Positions 53,872 through 63,044 of a stretch of DNA of 64,000 nt are shown piece by piece (position 1 is the stretch's first letter; each line of letters starts with the position of its first letter). A model generated the notes under the pieces. That model saw nothing but the letters and a program-made list of their open reading frames with translations. It was not told the DNA's origin and did no database searches. The stretch is from assembly GCA_021851335.1 (NCBI GenBank), contig JAJZEA010000004.1:1-64000 (forward strand), read 5' to 3'. The translations under genes and the position numbers were made by a program. The DNA comes from Acidobacteriota bacterium. Lineage in GTDB: Bacteria > Acidobacteriota > Terriglobia > Terriglobales > Acidobacteriaceae.

Positions 53872-54564
53872 TTAAAAGCGGTAAAACGCACCGAACATTG
53901 GCTCGTACGTTGTGCTCTCCACTTGGGTGGAGCTGAGCGCCGTGGTGAGAGCGGGCGATTTGTGAATGTTTCCGCGATATTGAAAGCGCAGCCCCAGTCG
54001 CTTGCTGAGCGCCCAGTCGGCTCCGATGCCGTAGACGAAAGCGGGTGAGGATGCGCTGGAGGTGGGTGCCGGTGCGCTTTGAAAAGCAGGTGTTGCCGAC
54101 AGCGAGTAGGAGTAGACGATGCCTTTGGAGGGCTGGTTGAAGATGATGCCTGCTCCGGCAAGCGCAAAGGCGTTCAACATTTTGATCTTGCGCGTAACGA
54201 CCCAATCCCCGGTGATCTCATGGGCAACGGCGGAGACGCCGGCGGCATAGGGCGCAAGCGGGCAACTTGCGCCGGCGCAGGCCACCGGATAGCTGTACTC
54301 CTGATTCGCCGGATTGAAGGAGTATGTGCCTTCAAAGCCCACCATGGAGCGAATAATATGCCGGAATTCCAGCATGCCGCCGATGGAGTTGGCCGGAATC
54401 TGGGTGAGTCCGCTGCTGGTATTGGAGGTTGTGTTCAACGAGCCGTAGACGCTGACGGCGGCATCGGTCTCCGCGGCGCGAGCAGCGGAAAACGGGGTTA
54501 CTAGGCAGAGGGCAACAATAAGAAATTTTCCAGAGAGCTTTACTCGCGGTAACTTCGCAGACAT
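53872..54564 (-). CDS. Outer-membrane beta-barrel protein (paralogue 1)
   Basis: A 230-residue protein with a signal peptide (LSGKFLIVALCLVTPFSAARA), alternating strands (AAVSVYGSLN, GGMLEFRHIIRSMVGFEGTYSFN, AHEITGDWVVTRKIK, LGLRFQYRGNIHKSP) and a C-terminal Phe (GAFYRF), consistent with an eight-stranded outer-membrane barrel of the OmpA-like/OmpW-like size class. ATG 54564 follows GGAG. The neighbouring gene at 54612 is a clear paralogue, so the pair arose by tandem duplication. Ligand unknown. Confidence 0.75.
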   Translation of the reverse strand: MSAKLPRVKLSGKFLIVALCLVTPFSAARAAETDAAVSVYGSLNTTSNTSSGLTQIPANSIGGMLEFRHIIRSMVGFEGTYSFNPANQEYSYPVACAGASCPLAPYAAGVSAVAHEITGDWVVTRKIKMLNAFALAGAGIIFNQPSKGIVYSYSLSATPAFQSAPAPTSSASSPAFVYGIGADWALSKRLGLRFQYRGNIHKSPALTTALSSTQVESTTYEPMFGAFYRF

Positions 54565-54611
54565 CAAGGTTTTCTCCATCGTCCTTTATTGTAATTGGGC
54601 GCGCTGAGGCA

Positions 54612-55298
54612 TCAGAAGCGGAAGTAGGCTCCGATCATCGGCTCGGAGGTATTCATGAAGGCGTTTGTGGACTGGACCACACTGGTCAGCGCGGCGGCCC
54701 TGGAGACGTTGCCGCGGTACTGGAAGCGCAGGCCCAGATGCGGCAGCAGACCCCAGTCAAAGCCCGCGCCATAGACGAAGACCGGTTTGACCGCAGTCGA
54801 GGTGGCTGGTGGCGGAAAAAACAAAGAACCTGATGAGGGATAGTAGACAGCGTAGTTCCCGCCTGTCGGCACATCCATCAGGACACCGGCGCCGACCACG
54901 GCAAACGGATGCAGGTTGAGCAGCTTCAGCGAAAAGACCCAGTCGCCGGTGATCTCATGCGCATTGGCCGAGATCGAGGCGCTAAGTGTCTCGGAGCAGA
55001 TGCCAAGTCCAACTGGACAAAAAAGCAAAGGCTGGTTCGTGTAGTTCTGGTTGGCGCGGTTGAACGAGTACGTCGCCTCGTAGCCCAGCCAGGGATGAAC
55101 CAGGTGGCGCAGCTCGATCATGCCGCCGGCGGCGTTAGCCGGAGTTTGCGTATTCGTCGACGGACCTCCACTTGTCGTGGTGCCGCTGAAAGCGCCATAG
55201 AGGCTGATTGCAGCATCCGTCTGCGAGGCGGAGGCGGGGATGGCAAGGAACAACGTTGCCAGAACGAATTTGCCGAGGACTGCGATTTGTCGTGACAT
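54612..55298 (-). CDS. Outer-membrane beta-barrel protein (paralogue 2)
   Basis: A 228-residue exported protein (signal IAVLGKFVLATLFLAIPASA) sharing QTDAAISLYGAF, GGMIELRHLVHPWLGYEATY, ANAHEITGDWVFSLK, LGLRFQYRGNVSRAAAL and terminal GAYFRF with the adjacent gene. It differs in longer, Cys-containing extracellular loops (LLFCPVGLGICSETL). The same direction and 47-base gap suggest one transcript. ATG 55298 gives a proper signal peptide. Confidence 0.75.
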   Translation of the reverse strand: MSRQIAVLGKFVLATLFLAIPASASQTDAAISLYGAFSGTTTSGGPSTNTQTPANAAGGMIELRHLVHPWLGYEATYSFNRANQNYTNQPLLFCPVGLGICSETLSASISANAHEITGDWVFSLKLLNLHPFAVVGAGVLMDVPTGGNYAVYYPSSGSLFFPPPATSTAVKPVFVYGAGFDWGLLPHLGLRFQYRGNVSRAAALTSVVQSTNAFMNTSEPMIGAYFRF

Positions 55299-55408
55299 CG
55301 AAGGATCTCTCTGAGCGATCGAGTCGGGTGCTTTCATTCAGTGTTGGATGGCGCCGTACTTTGGATGGTTGGACGCGGGGGCCTTGCCTTCGTAGACATC
55401 GCGCCTGC

Positions 55409-58400
55409 TCAGTTCACGATCAGCGTCACGTCCAGCGTGTGCGAGATGCCCATCGTCGAAGCAGTCACCTCGACGGTATAGGTTCCCTGAGCCGCATTGC
55501 CGGAGGTCCGGAGCTGGCCCGTCGAACCACTGGCTCCGGCGCAACCCGCCAGATTCAGGGTGAGGCCGGCAAGGCAGACAACCAGCACCACCGCCAGCAG
55601 GCGCAGGCGCTTGCGGCCCACCCAGGGCAGCAGCAGCAATGCGGCCAGGACAACCGCGCCGGCAGGCATCCGCAAGCCGCGAGGCGGGTCGGCGGAGGCT
55701 TGTCCGCCATGGCTGGGGCGTACGCCGGGAGTTCCTGCCACGGGCGCTGCCGTCGAGATGGCCAGCAGAAACTGCGCCTGTGTTCCCATGGGCAGCGCGG
55801 CAGGAGCGGAGGGATTGAAGAGGCACAACGTGCCTGCCGGAGCGTTGGGACAGGTGAGCGTGAAGCTGCCGGAGGTTGCGCCGAGCGCCTGCAGGGTGAG
55901 CGTGAAATTGGCCGTCTGTCCTTGCACCACGCTGGCCGTGGTGGTCTGGCCAGAGAGCGTAAAGTCGAAGCCGGTGCCGCTCAGCGTCAGATTCAGCGGC
56001 GTGCCTCCGTTGGAGCTGGTCAGCATCAGTGTGCCGTTCAACACGCCGGAGGCGGTTGGCGTGAAGCCGACCTGGATCAGGCACGTCGCTCCGGAAGCAA
56101 GCGCGATCGGCGTGGTAGCTGTGCCGCAGTTGCTGCTGATAATGGAGTATCCGAGCGCCTGCGCCGTCTGGGGCAGCGTGAGATAGACACCAGTCAGTGA
56201 GCCGGAGGTTCCGGCGTTTGAAACGGTGACCGTCTGCTGCACGGCGGCGAGTCCAACGGAGGTGACCGGGAAGCTGACGACGAGCTGTGGCGAAGCGGCC
56301 AGCGTCGGCGGCAGGTTCACAGTACCGCTGAGGGAGACGGTGGTCGGCGCGGTGCCCAGTGCGGATTCAGCCGGAGCGCTGATGGCCAGCGCCCCGGTCA
56401 GCGTCTGCCCGCTGGAGCCGGATGCGGGGGCAAAGTCGACGGCGACGGCGCAGCTTGCTCCGGAGGCCAGCGTTGCGGTGCAGGTGGTCGATGCAACCTG
56501 GAATCCCCCTGTAGTGGTCAGGGTCAGGTCAGTGATCGTGGATTGGCCGGTGTTGGATACGGTGACCGTCTGCGCTGCGCTGGATTGGTGCAGGAGCGTG
56601 GCTGGAAAGGTCAGGGATCCGGGCGTTACGGCGAGTTCCGCGGGGGCAAGACCGATTCCGGTCAAAAGAGCCGATCCTTGAGCAACCCCGGAGGTGGTCG
56701 TCGAGGCCGTCAGATAGCCTTGTCGTCCGCCGACGACGGTGGGTTTGAAGATGAGTTGCACCGTGCAGGAGCCTTGCGCGATGAGTTGGCTGGGGCAACT
56801 TGTGCCAGACAGCGTAAAGTCGCCGCTCGCCGCCAGCGTCAGTCCATTGACGGGACTGGCTCCGGGATTTGCGATGACGATCGTCTGACTGGCGCTGCTT
56901 GCGCCGACCGTGGTCGAAGGAAAGGTCAGCGGATTGGGCGTCAGGGTGATGGCCCCGCCGGGCAGTCCTGTGCCGGAGAGCATGATCGCCAGCGGGCCGA
57001 CGCCGGGTGTGGAGCTGGTGACGGTAAGCGTTCCGGTAAGTGAACCGGTCGTGGTGGGCGAGAAGTATACCTGCGCGGTGCAACTGGCTCCGGCCGCAAG
57101 CTGAAGATTGCAGGTGCCGGTCAGCACGCTGAACGGCGGCGCGGCCGAGAGCGTCAGCCCTGTGACCGGCGCCGTGCCGGAGTTTGTGAGCACCACCGGC
57201 AGCGGATTGGAAGTCGTTCCCACACCGACCGACGGGAAGGCCACGGCACCGGTGTTGGAGGCCAGCGAAGCGGCAGCCATGCCGGTGCCGCTCAGCGCAA
57301 CCGTGACGGGAATTCCATTCTCGCTGGCGGTGATGGTCATGGTTCCCTGTCGGCTGCCCGGCTGCGTCGGCTGGAAGACAGGGTAAAGGGTGCAGTTGTC
57401 CCCGGCTGCGATCTGGGTTCCGCAGGTGCTGGTGTTGAGCGCAAAATCACCCGTCACCTGGATCGGCTGAAGATTGAGTGCGGTGGGTCCGGTATTGAAG
57501 ACGGTGACCGGCTGCGCCAGCGCGCTCTGGCCGATGGCCTCGCTTCCAAAGACCAGAAAGCTTGGATTCACCTCCAGTGCGCCCGGCGCCAGGCCGTTGC
57601 CGCTCAGTGTCGCTTCGATCGGCGCCACCCCGATACTGGTCGATGTGACGGAGAGCGCTCCGGTGGAGTTGCCCGCAGTGGTGGGAGCGTAGGCAACGGT
57701 GACTGTGCACAGCGATGCGGGCGCAAGCGAGGAGGCGCAGCCGTTGCCCAACAGCGTGAAGGGTCCGGTGACGGCGACATTCATGCCGTTCAATGGAGCC
57801 GCGCCGGAGTTTGTCACGGTCATCTGCTGCGAGCCGGAGGTGCTGCCGACCAGTACACTGCCAAAGCCCAGCGTTGGAGCGCTGAGAGTGAACTGCCCCA
57901 CGGCAAGTCCAGAGCCACTGAGCGGAACTGTGACCGGCGTGAAGCCAGGCGTAATGCTGGTGATGGTCAAGGAGCCGACCTGCGAGCCAACTGCCGTCGG
58001 CGTGTAGACGATGGCGGCATTACAACTGCCTGCACCCAGCAGTGTCACGCCACAGGTGGTGCTGCCTGGAACAAGCTGGAATGGGCCGCTGAGCGCGAGC
58101 GCAAACTGGTTCAACGCCTGCTTGGTCAGTTCGCTGAGGGTGACAATGGCGGGTGACGAGGGTGTACCGACAAAGGTTGCTGGAAAGGTCACACTGCTCG
58201 GCGCAGTGGTGAAGTCGATGAGCGAAGTGCCCGTGCCGAGCAGCCCGATGGAGACAGTGGCCGGGATTGCGTTGGAACTCGTAAAGGTCAGCGTTGCCGA
58301 CTCCAGACCGACGACGCTGGCGCTGAAGGTTCCCTGATATGTGCAACTGCTTCCCGGTGGCACCACGGTTCCATTGAGCTGGCAGGAGGACTGGACAAAG

Positions 58401-61400
58401 GCAAAATCCGACGCATTCGGCCCGGTGATCGCCAGCCTCGGCGGCGCCAGCGACTCCTGGCCGGAGTTGGTGATAGTCACGTTATACGGTCCGCTGGTAA
58501 AGGTCACTTTGAGCAAGCCAAAGTTCAGAATCGCCGGGCTGGGCAGCATCGACGGCGGAGACAATCCGGTGCCCGCCAAAGCAAAGGTGGCCGGTGTCAC
58601 GCCCGTCGCGGTCGAGGCAAACGTCAACGTCGCGTTTTGCGCGCCCGGCGCCTTCGGGTCAAAGACAAGATTGATCCCGCACCCGGCCCCGGCCGGAATC
58701 GAAGTCGAGCACGAAGTGCCAATCACCTGATAGCTGCCTGCGCCCGATCCGGAGAGCGTCGGAGTCACGTTCAGCAGTGGCGATCCGCCTGTGTTCAAAA
58801 GGCTGATCGTAATAGGACTGGTGGTGGTATTCACCTGGATGCCGCCGAAGTTATGAGAGGAAATCGAAAGTGTAATCACCGGCGGCGCCAGCCCGCTGCC
58901 CACCAGCGGGATGCTCTGCGAGCGCAGCGCGTCGCTCACCGTCAGCGAGCCATGCGCCGCGCCGAGCGCTGTCGGCGAGAAGGTTACGCTCAGCACACAC
59001 GAGGAGCCAGCCGCCAGTGAGCTGCCGCAGGTGCTGCTGGCGGCAAACGGTCCACTCACCGCGGTGCCAATCGAGGTCAGTGGCACTCCGCCGGAGTTGC
59101 TCAGCGTCAGCGTGAGCGGCGACGAAGTTTGCTGGACGACAGTTCCCGGAAAGGTCAGGCTGCTGACCGAAAGCGTGTCGGTGGCCGCAGCGATTCCCGT
59201 GCCGGTCAGCGGCGCCGTCTGGGTTCCGGCGCTGTCGACCAGCGTGAAGGTTCCGTTGGCTGGCCCTGTCGCTGTGGGCGTAAAGTTGATCGAGACGGAG
59301 CAAGCCGTGCTGGCTGCAAGCGAACTTCCGCAGCCATTGGTGACGATCTGAAACGGCCCGGAGACGGTGGCCGAGGTGATCGTCAGGCTCGCTCCTCCCG
59401 TGTTTTCTACGGAAATCGCCTGTGCTGCCGCGCTTGTGTCCGTCTGTTGCTGGCTGAAGCTCAGCGCCGAGGGTTGCAGCGTGATCGCCGCCGGAGCGAC
59501 CGCCGTACCTGTCAGGGGAACCTGAACCTGGCCTCCGGCAACATTTGCGTAGAGCGTGAGCGTTGCTGTCCGCGTGCCCTGCTGGCTCGGTGAAAACGTC
59601 ACAGTCACCGAGCAGGTCAATCCCGTGCCGATTCCTCGTCCGATGCAGGTGTCTGTCTCTGAAAAATCTCCGGGATTGCTGCCCGTGATGCTGATCGAGG
59701 AGACGGCAAGCCCAACCGAGCTGGTGTTCAGCACGGTGATTATCTTGCCGGAGCTGGTCGAGCCGACGCTGGTCGAGGAAAAGTTGAGCGCGGTGGGCGT
59801 GAGTGAAACGGTGGCAACCGAACTTGCCGTTACGGAAAGCGGAATCTGCCAGATGCCTCGCCCATACGTCGCCGCCGTCAGAGTCGGTGTCGTTGCTCCG
59901 AGCTGCGTCGCCACCAACTGCGTGACCGGTGAAAGCGGCAGACCTGCGCCGTAGATGGCAAAGCAGGAGCTGGTGGCGCAGCTTGTGATCTGGTGTGTGA
60001 GATAGACGCCGGTGTCGGTGCCGACATACACCGTGTTGGCATCCTGTGGATCGACAACCACAGCGCTGGCTGGCGCCGCGGGCAGATTGGAGGCAATCGC
60101 CTGCCAGTGCCCTCCGCCATCGGTTGTTTGATATAGCTGCGGCGAGCCTTGCGGCCCCGAGGAAAAGCCTTCAATCGCCGCATAGACCGTCTTGCCGGTC
60201 GTGTCGTGCGCATCGATCGTGATGCCCGCCACATCGTAGCCATAGGGATTGAATCCAAGCGGCGAATTGGTGACCGGGCTGAGCGCGAGGTCGGTCCAGC
60301 CGCTGATGGCTCCTGTTGTCGGATTCAGGACGGTTGTGAACAGATGCCCCGGCACCGAGCCGCCGCCGTCCGCGCTGCCCGCCATCCCGGCATAGATTGT
60401 CTCTGTACCGTCACTGTTGGCGTGTGTCGCCAGGGAGCGAAGCAGCGCATTGCTGACGCAGCCGGAGTCCGGCAGCCCGTCCAGCGGAGCGCTCAGCGAA
60501 CTGGCAGCCGTCCAGTTGGAACCATCGCCTGCTCCGCGCCAGACGCGGCAGGTGGCCACCAGAAGCTGTGTCGGATCGAGCGCGTCCTGCACAAAGGCCG
60601 CCGGAAAGCTCATCGCCAGGCCATCGTTGTTCACCTGGTTCTCGCCCACCGTCGGTGTTGCGCTCCACGCGCTGCCGCTGCACAGCGCGGTGGAGTCGCA
60701 GTGATAGATCGCTACCCCGGCCTCCACGTTCGCATACCAGTCGTTGGTCGTAGCGATGGGATTGACGACGACCGCGCCGCCCTCGCCGCTCAGAAGCTGC
60801 GGCCAGTCTTCCGGCGGCGTCGCGGCGTTCACCACGCCTGCTGATCCAATCCCCGCAACCCCCGTCAGCATGGTGAGCGGATTGGTCGCATTCTGGCCCA
60901 GCGCGGCAATCTCGGCCAGCGGACCCAGGCCGCCATTCAGATTCGCAAAGTGCGTCGCGTCGGTCGAGTTACACACGGTGCCGGTTTCGGCCACAGCATC
61001 AATCGAGCGCCACAATCCGCTGTCATTGCCCGTGAAGACCAGCAGCGGATTTGCCGGGTTCCACGCAAAGGCGTGCTGATACGCACCCACCCCCGCGCTG
61101 GCGCAGGTGGTGGCATTGGTCGTGTTGCGCCACTGGCAACTGTTGGCCAGCGAGCAGCGAAAGAGATCGACGCCGCCTGCAAACAGCAGCGTGTCCTGGT
61201 TCGACGGAACAGCAGCCAATGTCAGGTCGTAATCCCCGCTCAGGATCGTTGCGCTTCCTCCGCTCGAGGAACTTTCGAGCGCCGCCGTATTGATCTGCGT
61301 CGGAAACGTGAAGGCAATTGTGGAGCAGATGCCGCCGCTCAGCGTGCAGGGGTCCTGCCAGATGCCCTGATCCTGCAGGTTCACATCCACCGTCCATGCG

Positions 61401-62650
61401 AAGGTGTCGCCGGTCTGCGGATTCACGGCCAAGGCTCCGCGAAAGATCGGGCATCCGGTCGCTCCGGGATACCCCGATTGCGACGGACAGTTCACGCTCG
61501 TCAGACCAGCTCCCGGCTGCGTCGCCAGCCGCGTCCAGTTCACCCCATCGCTCGACTGGTAATAGCCGTGATAGCGAATCGCCGCCAGAAAAAGATGACG
61601 CACCGGATTCCACACCACCGCCGTCGCCGGATTGCCATCCGGTGGACTCAGCGCGTTGGCCGGCCCTTGAATGATCTGTCCGTTTGGATCGGTTACGGTG
61701 GCCATGTGCCACGTCGCTCCGCTGTCCTGCGAATAAAACAGCCCGGTATAGCTGGCGGGGCTGTAGTTCAGCCCGTTCACCACGCCGCTCTCATAGGAGT
61801 GGCTCACCGCCGCCACCGCCAGCAGCGGATTGCTCCCGCTCCAGGCAAAGCCGGCAAAGCCTTCCCCGACAAAGGAAACATCCTTGCCCGCAAGTCCCGA
61901 CTCCAGATCGCTGGTCTGCGCAATCAGCGACCAGGTGCTGCCGTTGTCCGTCGAGCGCAGCAGCCCCGCGCCATAGTAGCTGTCCATCGCATCGTTTGGA
62001 TCGCCCAGACCCGCCAGCAGCACACCCGTACCGCCGGGCTGAAAACTCACCGCCCCCACGCTCACTCCGGCATCCGTCGCCGCCGCCAGCGCCGGAACGT
62101 TGTCAGTCATCGGCGTAAAGGGCACGGTCGTGGTTGATTGGGAGAGATTGGTCTGCCAAAGCCCGCCGCCCGTCGTGCCCACCAGCAGATGATTGCCCGT
62201 CGGGTCAGACGGATCGATCACCAGAGCGGTCACTCGTCCGGAGACCAGACCGTAGGTCGGCGTCGAAATCGCCTGCGGACCGAGGGCTGTCCAATTCGCC
62301 GAACCGCCACCCTCCGGATGCAGACGCGCCATCGGGGCGATCTTCGTCCGGGGAAGTGAGGCAAAGGAACGACCCTGCTGCCAGCCTCGCCGGGTCAGGA
62401 ATTCGCGCTCGGCGCGCTCGAGCGGTGGCAGAGTCCGTTGCGGAGACTGGGCAGCAGCAGTGTGTTCCCTTGCGGCTTGCGCACGAGAAATCTGCGAGAA
62501 AGCCAGAAGCGCGATGGGGATGACGCCCAGAGGCAGCAGCCCAGACAGGCAGGCGGCGATGCCGGATCGCCGACCTACACGCCCCAGACCCCGCCCCAGA
62601 CCTCTCCCCAAACCCCTCCTCAAACTCTTCGATGAGGGTTGTCTTTGCAT
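55409..62650 (-). CDS. Giant exported propeller and choice-of-anchor-D repeat protein
   Basis: About 2413 residues. A basic N-terminus with RGLG repeats (from four 12-base units near 62579-62626) leads to a signal helix. Residues ~100-1000 resemble a BNR/photosystem-type beta-propeller (STDNGSTWSLIAQTS, YSQDSGATWHMATV, TTDGGGHWQAIASN). Then come 12 repeats of ~105 residues of the ASH/choice-of-anchor-D type, each with a [SA]-x-x-F-x-x-x-x-V-G opening and a G-x-x-C-x-x-x-[VI]-x-F-x-P core. A final Ig-like part and a hydrophobic segment with GCAGASG near the end follow. ATG 62650 has GGAG seven bases upstream. Likely surface-exposed; function unknown. Confidence 0.85.
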   Translation of the reverse strand: MQRQPSSKSLRRGLGRGLGRGLGRVGRRSGIAACLSGLLPLGVIPIALLAFSQISRAQAAREHTAAAQSPQRTLPPLERAEREFLTRRGWQQGRSFASLPRTKIAPMARLHPEGGGSANWTALGPQAISTPTYGLVSGRVTALVIDPSDPTGNHLLVGTTGGGLWQTNLSQSTTTVPFTPMTDNVPALAAATDAGVSVGAVSFQPGGTGVLLAGLGDPNDAMDSYYGAGLLRSTDNGSTWSLIAQTSDLESGLAGKDVSFVGEGFAGFAWSGSNPLLAVAAVSHSYESGVVNGLNYSPASYTGLFYSQDSGATWHMATVTDPNGQIIQGPANALSPPDGNPATAVVWNPVRHLFLAAIRYHGYYQSSDGVNWTRLATQPGAGLTSVNCPSQSGYPGATGCPIFRGALAVNPQTGDTFAWTVDVNLQDQGIWQDPCTLSGGICSTIAFTFPTQINTAALESSSSGGSATILSGDYDLTLAAVPSNQDTLLFAGGVDLFRCSLANSCQWRNTTNATTCASAGVGAYQHAFAWNPANPLLVFTGNDSGLWRSIDAVAETGTVCNSTDATHFANLNGGLGPLAEIAALGQNATNPLTMLTGVAGIGSAGVVNAATPPEDWPQLLSGEGGAVVVNPIATTNDWYANVEAGVAIYHCDSTALCSGSAWSATPTVGENQVNNDGLAMSFPAAFVQDALDPTQLLVATCRVWRGAGDGSNWTAASSLSAPLDGLPDSGCVSNALLRSLATHANSDGTETIYAGMAGSADGGGSVPGHLFTTVLNPTTGAISGWTDLALSPVTNSPLGFNPYGYDVAGITIDAHDTTGKTVYAAIEGFSSGPQGSPQLYQTTDGGGHWQAIASNLPAAPASAVVVDPQDANTVYVGTDTGVYLTHQITSCATSSCFAIYGAGLPLSPVTQLVATQLGATTPTLTAATYGRGIWQIPLSVTASSVATVSLTPTALNFSSTSVGSTSSGKIITVLNTSSVGLAVSSISITGSNPGDFSETDTCIGRGIGTGLTCSVTVTFSPSQQGTRTATLTLYANVAGGQVQVPLTGTAVAPAAITLQPSALSFSQQQTDTSAAAQAISVENTGGASLTITSATVSGPFQIVTNGCGSSLAASTACSVSINFTPTATGPANGTFTLVDSAGTQTAPLTGTGIAAATDTLSVSSLTFPGTVVQQTSSPLTLTLSNSGGVPLTSIGTAVSGPFAASSTCGSSLAAGSSCVLSVTFSPTALGAAHGSLTVSDALRSQSIPLVGSGLAPPVITLSISSHNFGGIQVNTTTSPITISLLNTGGSPLLNVTPTLSGSGAGSYQVIGTSCSTSIPAGAGCGINLVFDPKAPGAQNATLTFASTATGVTPATFALAGTGLSPPSMLPSPAILNFGLLKVTFTSGPYNVTITNSGQESLAPPRLAITGPNASDFAFVQSSCQLNGTVVPPGSSCTYQGTFSASVVGLESATLTFTSSNAIPATVSIGLLGTGTSLIDFTTAPSSVTFPATFVGTPSSPAIVTLSELTKQALNQFALALSGPFQLVPGSTTCGVTLLGAGSCNAAIVYTPTAVGSQVGSLTITSITPGFTPVTVPLSGSGLAVGQFTLSAPTLGFGSVLVGSTSGSQQMTVTNSGAAPLNGMNVAVTGPFTLLGNGCASSLAPASLCTVTVAYAPTTAGNSTGALSVTSTSIGVAPIEATLSGNGLAPGALEVNPSFLVFGSEAIGQSALAQPVTVFNTGPTALNLQPIQVTGDFALNTSTCGTQIAAGDNCTLYPVFQPTQPGSRQGTMTITASENGIPVTVALSGTGMAAASLASNTGAVAFPSVGVGTTSNPLPVVLTNSGTAPVTGLTLSAAPPFSVLTGTCNLQLAAGASCTAQVYFSPTTTGSLTGTLTVTSSTPGVGPLAIMLSGTGLPGGAITLTPNPLTFPSTTVGASSASQTIVIANPGASPVNGLTLAASGDFTLSGTSCPSQLIAQGSCTVQLIFKPTVVGGRQGYLTASTTTSGVAQGSALLTGIGLAPAELAVTPGSLTFPATLLHQSSAAQTVTVSNTGQSTITDLTLTTTGGFQVASTTCTATLASGASCAVAVDFAPASGSSGQTLTGALAISAPAESALGTAPTTVSLSGTVNLPPTLAASPQLVVSFPVTSVGLAAVQQTVTVSNAGTSGSLTGVYLTLPQTAQALGYSIISSNCGTATTPIALASGATCLIQVGFTPTASGVLNGTLMLTSSNGGTPLNLTLSGTGFDFTLSGQTTTASVVQGQTANFTLTLQALGATSGSFTLTCPNAPAGTLCLFNPSAPAALPMGTQAQFLLAISTAAPVAGTPGVRPSHGGQASADPPRGLRMPAGAVVLAALLLLPWVGRKRLRLLAVVLVVCLAGLTLNLAGCAGASGSTGQLRTSGNAAQGTYTVEVTASTMGISHTLDVTLIVN

Positions 62651-62901
62651 CTGCTGTCTCCGCTCGATAACGGTCGCAGCCCGGGGTGGAAGTAGTTCCA
62701 GTCGTTCCACGAAGAGCGTCTGCGGCGTCTGACTTCAAGCCCCAGCCCCGTGTGGGTCTGGCAACTCGAGACATGCACCGCCTCCCGAAATACCGGTCTT
62801 GATCAGCCCGGATGCCCGCGATCCTTTCTGCCTCTATCACACGTCAGGATCGATGAAATTCCGAGTGCCGGTTCTCTTTTTCCGAGAGACTCTTCCCACT
62901 C

Positions 62902-62930
62902 TTGCCAATTTCTAATGTGTGTTTCATTAT
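62902..62930 (+). promoter_or_regulatory. Promoter-like pair upstream of the iron exporter gene
   Basis: TTGCCA (62902-62907) and CATTAT (62925-62930) are 17 bases apart in an AT-rich patch within the 394-base gap between the giant protein and the erythrin-VIT1 gene. The rest of that gap shows no gene. The pair matches five and four of six consensus bases. It is a sequence-only suggestion. Confidence 0.4.
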
Positions 62931-63044
62931 AGGACTCTAAAATTCCCCCGCAGATAAATTTCCTTCCTGCTCCCATGACTGGTGATGCACTCGTTACTGG
63001 GCTATGCTGGAAGCCAGAGATACGGCAAATATAAGGAGATTGAC

